The notes beneath the pieces are model-generated. The model made no database searches. It saw only the letters and a list, made by a program, of their open reading frames with translations, and had not been told where the DNA came from. A stretch of DNA of 8,703 nucleotides. Source: an uncultured Prevotella sp. (GTDB lineage Bacteria > Bacteroidota > Bacteroidia > Bacteroidales > Bacteroidaceae). Position 1 is the stretch's first letter. Each line of letters begins with the position of its first letter. Below are positions 5,738 through 8,703 of the stretch, one piece after another. The position numbers were made by a program, and so were the translations under genes. The stretch is taken from contig CAMYZK010000090.1 of the NCBI GenBank assembly GCA_947303825.1, positions 1 to 8,703 on the forward strand, given 5' to 3'.

Positions 5738-5745
5738 TAACTTTG
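5738..5745 (+). promoter_or_regulatory. Promoter -7 box of pfp
   Basis: TAACTTTG fits the Bacteroidetes -7 consensus TAnnTTTG. The -33 element is weak; the best candidate is ATGG at 5713-5716, 21 bases upstream. The leader to the pfp ATG would be about 37 bases and A/T-rich, ending AAAAGAACA before the ATG, which is typical for this phylum. Confidence 0.6.
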
Positions 5746-5788
5746 CAACCCGAAACTGTAACACATTATTTAATATAGTAAAAGAACA

Positions 5789-7426
5789 ATGGAAAAAAGT
5801 GCATTGCAAATTGCCCGCGCTGCCTATCAGCCCAAGCTTCCCCTGGGGCTGCAGGGAGCCGTGAAGGCCGTTGAGGGCGAGCCCACTCAGAGTGTTGACA
5901 ATCAGGAAGACATCAAGCGCCTCTTCCCTAATACCTACGGCATGCCGCTGGTAGAGTTCGTTCCCGGCGAGGAGACGAAGCATGAGGCCATCAACGTAGG
6001 TATCATCCTTTCTGGCGGTCAGGCCCCTGGCGGACACAACGTCATCACAGGCCTCTTCGATGCTGTCAAGAAGCTCAATCCCGACAGCCGTCTTTACGGA
6101 TTCATTCTTGGTCCTGGCGGACTGGTAGACCACAACTACATGGAGCTTACCAAGGACATCATCGACGAGTATCGCAACACCGGCGGCTTCGACATGATAG
6201 GCTCTGGCCGCACCAAGCTGGAGAAGGTGGAGCAGTTTGAGAAGGGTCTGGAGATTATCCGCGAGCTCGGCATCAAGGCCATCGTCATCATTGGCGGCGA
6301 CGACTCCAACACCAACGCCTGCGTGCTGGCCGAGTACTATGCTGCCAAGCAGTACGGCGTACAGGTCATTGGCTGCCCGAAGACCATCGACGGCGACCTG
6401 AAGAACTCGCAGATAGAGACCAGCTTCGGCTTCGACACTGCCTGCAAGACCTACTCAGAGCTTATTGGCAACATTGAGCGCGACTGCAACTCTGCCCGCA
6501 AGTACTGGCACTTCATCAAGGTGATGGGACGCTCGGCCAGCCACATAGCACTGGAGTGCGCTCTGCAGACCCAGCCCAACATCTGCCTCGTCAGCGAGGA
6601 GGTGGAGGCAAAGGGCCAGAGCCTCGATGATATAGTAGAATACATTGCCAATGCTGTTGCCGTGCGTGCCGCCGACGGCAACAACTTCGGTACAGTCATC
6701 ATTCCCGAGGGTGTCATTGAGTTCATCCCCGCCATCAAGAAGCTCATTGCACAGCTCAACGACGTGCTGGCCATGCCCGAGGCTAAGGAGATTAGCCGCG
6801 ACGAGCAGGTAGACTTCGCCAAGAGCCACCTCACCGAGGAGAACCTGAGGGTGTTCAACAGCCTGCCCGTTGGCGTTGCCCGTCAGCTGGCACTCGACCG
6901 TGACCCTCACGGCAATGTGCAGGTGAGCCTCATAGAGACCGAGAAGCTGCTCTCCACCATGGTGGCCCAGAAGCTGGAGAAGATGAAGAAGGAAGGCACG
7001 TTCAAGGGGAAGTTCGGCACCCAGCACCACTTCTTCGGCTACGAGGGACGCTGCGCCGCTCCTTCCAACTTCGACGCCGACTACTGCTATGCCCTTGGCA
7101 ACAGTGCCGCCCAGCTTATTGCTGCCGGCAAGACGGGCTATATGGCCATTGTCAAGAACACCACGGCTCCCGCTGCAGAGTGGAAGGCCGGCGGTGTGCC
7201 CATCACCATGATGATGAACATGGAGAAGCGCAACGGCGAGATGAAGCCCGTCATACGCAAGGCCCTCGTAGAGCTTGACGGTGCTCCCTTCAAGGCTTTT
7301 GCTGCCGAGCGCGACCGCTGGGCACGCGAGACGGCTTACGTCTATCCCGGTCCGATACAGTACTGGGGACCCACCGAGGTGTGCGACCAGCCCACCATGA
7401 CACTCGCCCTGGAACAGGCAAAGTAA
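5789..7426 (+). CDS. pfp: Diphosphate--fructose-6-phosphate 1-phosphotransferase (PPi-dependent phosphofructokinase)
   Basis: 545 residues, the usual length of the long PPi-PFK group. It reversibly transfers phosphate between pyrophosphate and fructose 6-phosphate in the cytoplasm, serving glycolysis and gluconeogenesis. Visible motifs: [14 protein letters not shown] (71-84) in the phosphate-binding loop; GGDDSNTNA (169-177), where D172 takes the place of the Gly found in ATP enzymes; [10 protein letters not shown] (196-205) with K198, another mark of PPi use, and catalytic D201; [11 protein letters not shown] (246-256), which binds fructose phosphate; and PEGV (306-309). The start ATG follows an A-rich leader and gives the standard N-terminus [18 protein letters not shown]. 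It is followed by a long hairpin with a T-tract, so it is probably transcribed alone. The gene is intact. Confidence 0.97.
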   Translation: MEKSALQIARAAYQPKLPLGLQGAVKAVEGEPTQSVDNQEDIKRLFPNTYGMPLVEFVPGEETKHEAINVGIILSGGQAPGGHNVITGLFDAVKKLNPDSRLYGFILGPGGLVDHNYMELTKDIIDEYRNTGGFDMIGSGRTKLEKVEQFEKGLEIIRELGIKAIVIIGGDDSNTNACVLAEYYAAKQYGVQVIGCPKTIDGDLKNSQIETSFGFDTACKTYSELIGNIERDCNSARKYWHFIKVMGRSASHIALECALQTQPNICLVSEEVEAKGQSLDDIVEYIANAVAVRAADGNNFGTVIIPEGVIEFIPAIKKLIAQLNDVLAMPEAKEISRDEQVDFAKSHLTEENLRVFNSLPVGVARQLALDRDPHGNVQVSLIETEKLLSTMVAQKLEKMKKEGTFKGKFGTQHHFFGYEGRCAAPSNFDADYCYALGNSAAQLIAAGKTGYMAIVKNTTAPAAEWKAGGVPITMMMNMEKRNGEMKPVIRKALVELDGAPFKAFAAERDRWARETAYVYPGPIQYWGPTEVCDQPTMTLALEQAK

Positions 7427-7452
7427 AGGCCTGAAGGCTAAATATCTGTAGT

Positions 7453-7513
7453 ATGAACACGGTTCTATGTCGTATACTGAAGTATAATGATATAGTTCCG
7501 TGTTCATCTTTTT
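7453..7513 (+). terminator. Hairpin with T-tract downstream of pfp
   Basis: A perfect 10-bp outer stem, ATGAACACGG (7453-7462) with CCGTGTTCAT (7498-7507), encloses a second, imperfect stem built from CTATGTC..TATAC and GTATA..GATATAG around a TGAA loop. CTTTTT follows at 7508-7513. It starts 26 bases after the pfp stop and is best read as an intrinsic terminator. It ends only about 33 bases before the muramidase start, so an attenuator role for that gene is also possible. Confidence 0.75.
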
Positions 7514-7546
7514 ATAAGCGCAGCTTCATAACAAACTATTACGTTG

Positions 7547-8422
7547 ATGCCTGCCAGTAAGAACACGCCCCATCGCAAGCCAGCCGCAGGAAAGGCTGCA
7601 GTGAGAAAGACCGTCAAGTCTTCCAGGCCAGCCAAGCCTGTGAAGCGCAGCCGGCGGAAGGGCATCGTGGCACGGCTAAGGAAGAAAATACCCGGATGGC
7701 CTATGTGGATAGGAGCATTATTGGTTTTGTTGGTATGTTGGCTGCTTTTCAGATGGATAATGTCGGCCAATGAGCGGCCTGACGTACAGTCTGCCGTTGA
7801 CTATGCTGTGCGGGGCATCGACGTGAGCCACTACCAGGGCATCATCGACTGGGAGCAGCTGCGCAACAGTGCCACCATTGCCGGACACCCGTTGAGCTTT
7901 GTCTTTGTAAAGGCCACCGAGGGCGGCGATGTCGTCGACCCGCGTTTCGCTCAGAATTTCCAGGAAGCCCGCAAGTACGGCATCCTGCGCGGAGCCTACC
8001 ATTTCTATCGCACATCGTCGCCGGCAAAGCAGCAGGCCGAGCTCTTCATCAGCCACGTACAGCTGGAGGAGGGCGACCTCCCGCCGGTGCTCGACGTAGA
8101 GGTGAAGCCCGAAGGCATAAGCAGCGAGGACTTCCGCCAGGGCATCCTGGAGTGGCTCGCCAGGGTGGAGGAGCACTACGGCGTGAAGCCCGTGCTCTAC
8201 ACCTACCACTCCTTCCGGCTTCAGTACATGAACGACCCCGTGTTCAACCTTTATCCCTACTGGATAGCCCATTACTATGTAGACAGCGTGAGATACAGCG
8301 GCAAATGGGCCTTCTGGCAGTATTCCGACCGGGGAGAGCTGCCCGGCATCAAAGGTCAGGTAGACCTCGACATCTTCAACGGCAGCTACGAAGACCTGCA
8401 GCGCATGGCAATAGCTTTTTGA
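7547..8422 (+). CDS. Membrane-anchored GH25 muramidase (lysozyme)
   Basis: 291 residues from the ATG at 7547; a TTG directly before it (7544) could add one residue but ATG is preferred. GH25 enzymes cleave the beta-1,4 bond between N-acetylmuramic acid and N-acetylglucosamine. Layout: a very basic cytoplasmic tail (1-48, with 18 Lys/Arg, many Pro and Ala); one membrane segment (about 52-72, WPMWIGALLVLLVCWLLF); GH25 catalytic domain (about 87-290). Active-site motifs are present: GIDVSHYQG (90-98, D92), VLDVEVKP (181-188, D183 and E185), YWIAHYY (238-244) and WQYSDRGELPGI with VDLDIFNG (257-279). N-in topology places the enzyme in the periplasm. It is downstream of pfp but separated by a terminator-like hairpin, and no good promoter is seen in the short gap. 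The stop TGA overlaps the first unit of the following repeat. Confidence 0.95.
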   Translation: MPASKNTPHRKPAAGKAAVRKTVKSSRPAKPVKRSRRKGIVARLRKKIPGWPMWIGALLVLLVCWLLFRWIMSANERPDVQSAVDYAVRGIDVSHYQGIIDWEQLRNSATIAGHPLSFVFVKATEGGDVVDPRFAQNFQEARKYGILRGAYHFYRTSSPAKQQAELFISHVQLEEGDLPPVLDVEVKPEGISSEDFRQGILEWLARVEEHYGVKPVLYTYHSFRLQYMNDPVFNLYPYWIAHYYVDSVRYSGKWAFWQYSDRGELPGIKGQVDLDIFNGSYEDLQRMAIAF

Positions 8423-8430
8423 GTTAAGAG

Positions 8431-8438
8431 TTCTTGGA
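8431..8438 (+). repeat. Target-site duplication, left copy
   Basis: TTCTTGGA directly precedes the left terminal inverted repeat of the MITE and is repeated exactly at 8612-8619 directly after the right one. Confidence 0.9.
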
Positions 8439-8611
8439 GTAACTACTCAGTCATCATTCGTTGGTCGGCCTCTCGGCCTCAAAATCTGACAAAATCTAAA
8501 TAAAAATCCAACAAAAATAGGGAAAATGAAGATTTTTGTATGATTTTCAACAAGATTTTTGAAAGATTTTGAGCGTAGCGACCATATAATCAGCTATGAC
8601 TGAGTAGTTAC
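8439..8611. mobile_element. 173-bp MITE with 16-bp terminal inverted repeats
   Basis: GTAACTACTCAGTCAT (8439-8454) and its exact reverse complement ATGACTGAGTAGTTAC (8596-8611) bound a 173-bp element flanked by the 8-bp direct repeat TTCTTGGA. Inner inverted pairs continue the symmetry: GGTCG (8463-8467) with CGACC (8579-8583), and CTCAAAATCT (8478-8487) with AGATTTTGAG (8564-8573), so a single strand could fold into one long hairpin. The interior is A/T-rich and has no open reading frame. The GTAA tips and 8-bp duplication resemble IS66-family elements, which suggests the source of the mobilising transposase, but no such transposase is in the window. Confidence 0.88.
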
Positions 8612-8619
8612 TTCTTGGA
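8612..8619 (+). repeat. Target-site duplication, right copy
   Basis: TTCTTGGA matches 8431-8438 exactly. This copy, joined to the bases that follow, keeps the first hairpin of the interrupted repeat intact. Confidence 0.9.
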
Positions 8620-8677
8620 CGAGCCAAGCGGCAGAGCCGAGCGAAGAGTTAAGAGTTTTTTGAGTTAGGAGTTAGAA

Positions 8678-8703
8678 TTACTTCTTACCTCTTATTTCCT
8701 ACT
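8678..8703 (+). repeat. Degenerate 7-base tandem array at the right edge
   Basis: TTACTTC, TTACCTC, TTATTTC and a partial CTACT follow each other in strict 7-base steps to the end of the window. They continue the same 7-base phase style as the GAGTTAG units just before. The array is cut by the window end, so its full length is unknown. Confidence 0.6.

Larger units (their letters stand above)
8421..8675 (+). repeat. Composite intergenic repeat, copy 3, interrupted by a MITE
   Basis: The left part (8421-8438) reads GAGTTAAGAGTTCTTGGA and the right part resumes at 8612. Without the insertion the sequence has GAGTTAAGAGTT, hairpin CTTGG-ACGAG-CCAAG (8614-8628), hairpin CGGC-AGA-GCCG (8629-8639), then GAGTTAAGAGTT (8646-8657). 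This aligns almost base for base with the copy at 5490-5544. A further pair of GAGTTAG units follows after a T-tract (8662-8675). The element begins inside the muramidase stop codon. Confidence 0.85.

Noticed and set aside
5414..6133. 239-codon minus-strand frame over the hsp20-pfp gap
   Set aside because: It overlaps the terminator, the repeat and the start of pfp, and its C-terminal part is translated repeat sequence. No family features are visible.
6455..7507. 350-codon open frame on the minus strand
   Set aside because: It is fully antisense to pfp, whose product matches its family end to end. The predicted protein is rich in Leu, Val, His and Gly, as expected from the reverse frame of a GC-biased gene.
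8423..8703. CRISPR array
   Set aside because: The repeats are 7-base tandem units and hairpins without regular 30-40 base spacers, and no cas gene is present.

Overview
The window reads as a Prevotellaceae-type Bacteroidales chromosome fragment. The evidence is moderate GC content, promoters with the Bacteroidetes TAnnTTTG -7 box, a pyrophosphate-dependent phosphofructokinase, a periplasmic multidomain protein of the kind usually labelled 'xanthan lyase/golvesin-like' in Bacteroidales, and a short-tandem-repeat style in the intergenic regions. Genus and species cannot be fixed from this sequence. Base 1 looks like a contig end: it opens with 19 C and a GC-saturated tract that does not fit the gene it interrupts.

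Left half, minus strand, read right to left from about 4742. A probable operon runs: 89-aa conserved small protein of unknown function; PlsC-like acyltransferase; 868-aa exported protein with a split N-acetylmuramoyl-L-alanine amidase core, a golvesin-like insert, an Fn3 domain and a C-terminal GATase-like domain; 115-aa unknown protein. After a repeat element comes a YgiQ-type radical SAM protein, cut off by the window start. Gaps in the first four genes are only 3 to 13 bases. A primary-sigma-type promoter with a palindrome at the expected start of transcription lies at 4751-4801. The theme is envelope lipid and peptidoglycan work, with two unknown small proteins.

Right half, plus strand. 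A small heat-shock protein (hsp20) has a good sigma-54 type -24/-12 promoter, tandem upstream repeats, a strong Shine-Dalgarno and a 19-bp-stem terminator. It is followed by a PPi-dependent phosphofructokinase (pfp) with its own TAnnTTTG promoter and a 3' hairpin, then by a membrane-anchored GH25 muramidase.

Non-coding structure. Three composite repeats (about 846-915, 5490-5572 and 8421-8675) share a plan: 7-base tandem units starting GAGTTA[A/G] next to two small hairpins. The third copy is split by a clean 173-bp MITE (8439-8611) with 16-bp perfect terminal inverted repeats and an 8-bp target duplication. Removing it restores a repeat that aligns with the copy at 5490. In two places the heptamer unit supplies the stop codon of the preceding gene. 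I see no CRISPR array, tRNA, rRNA, phage module or defence system. The most unusual material is the repeat/MITE architecture, the sigma-54 control of hsp20 and the split amidase.
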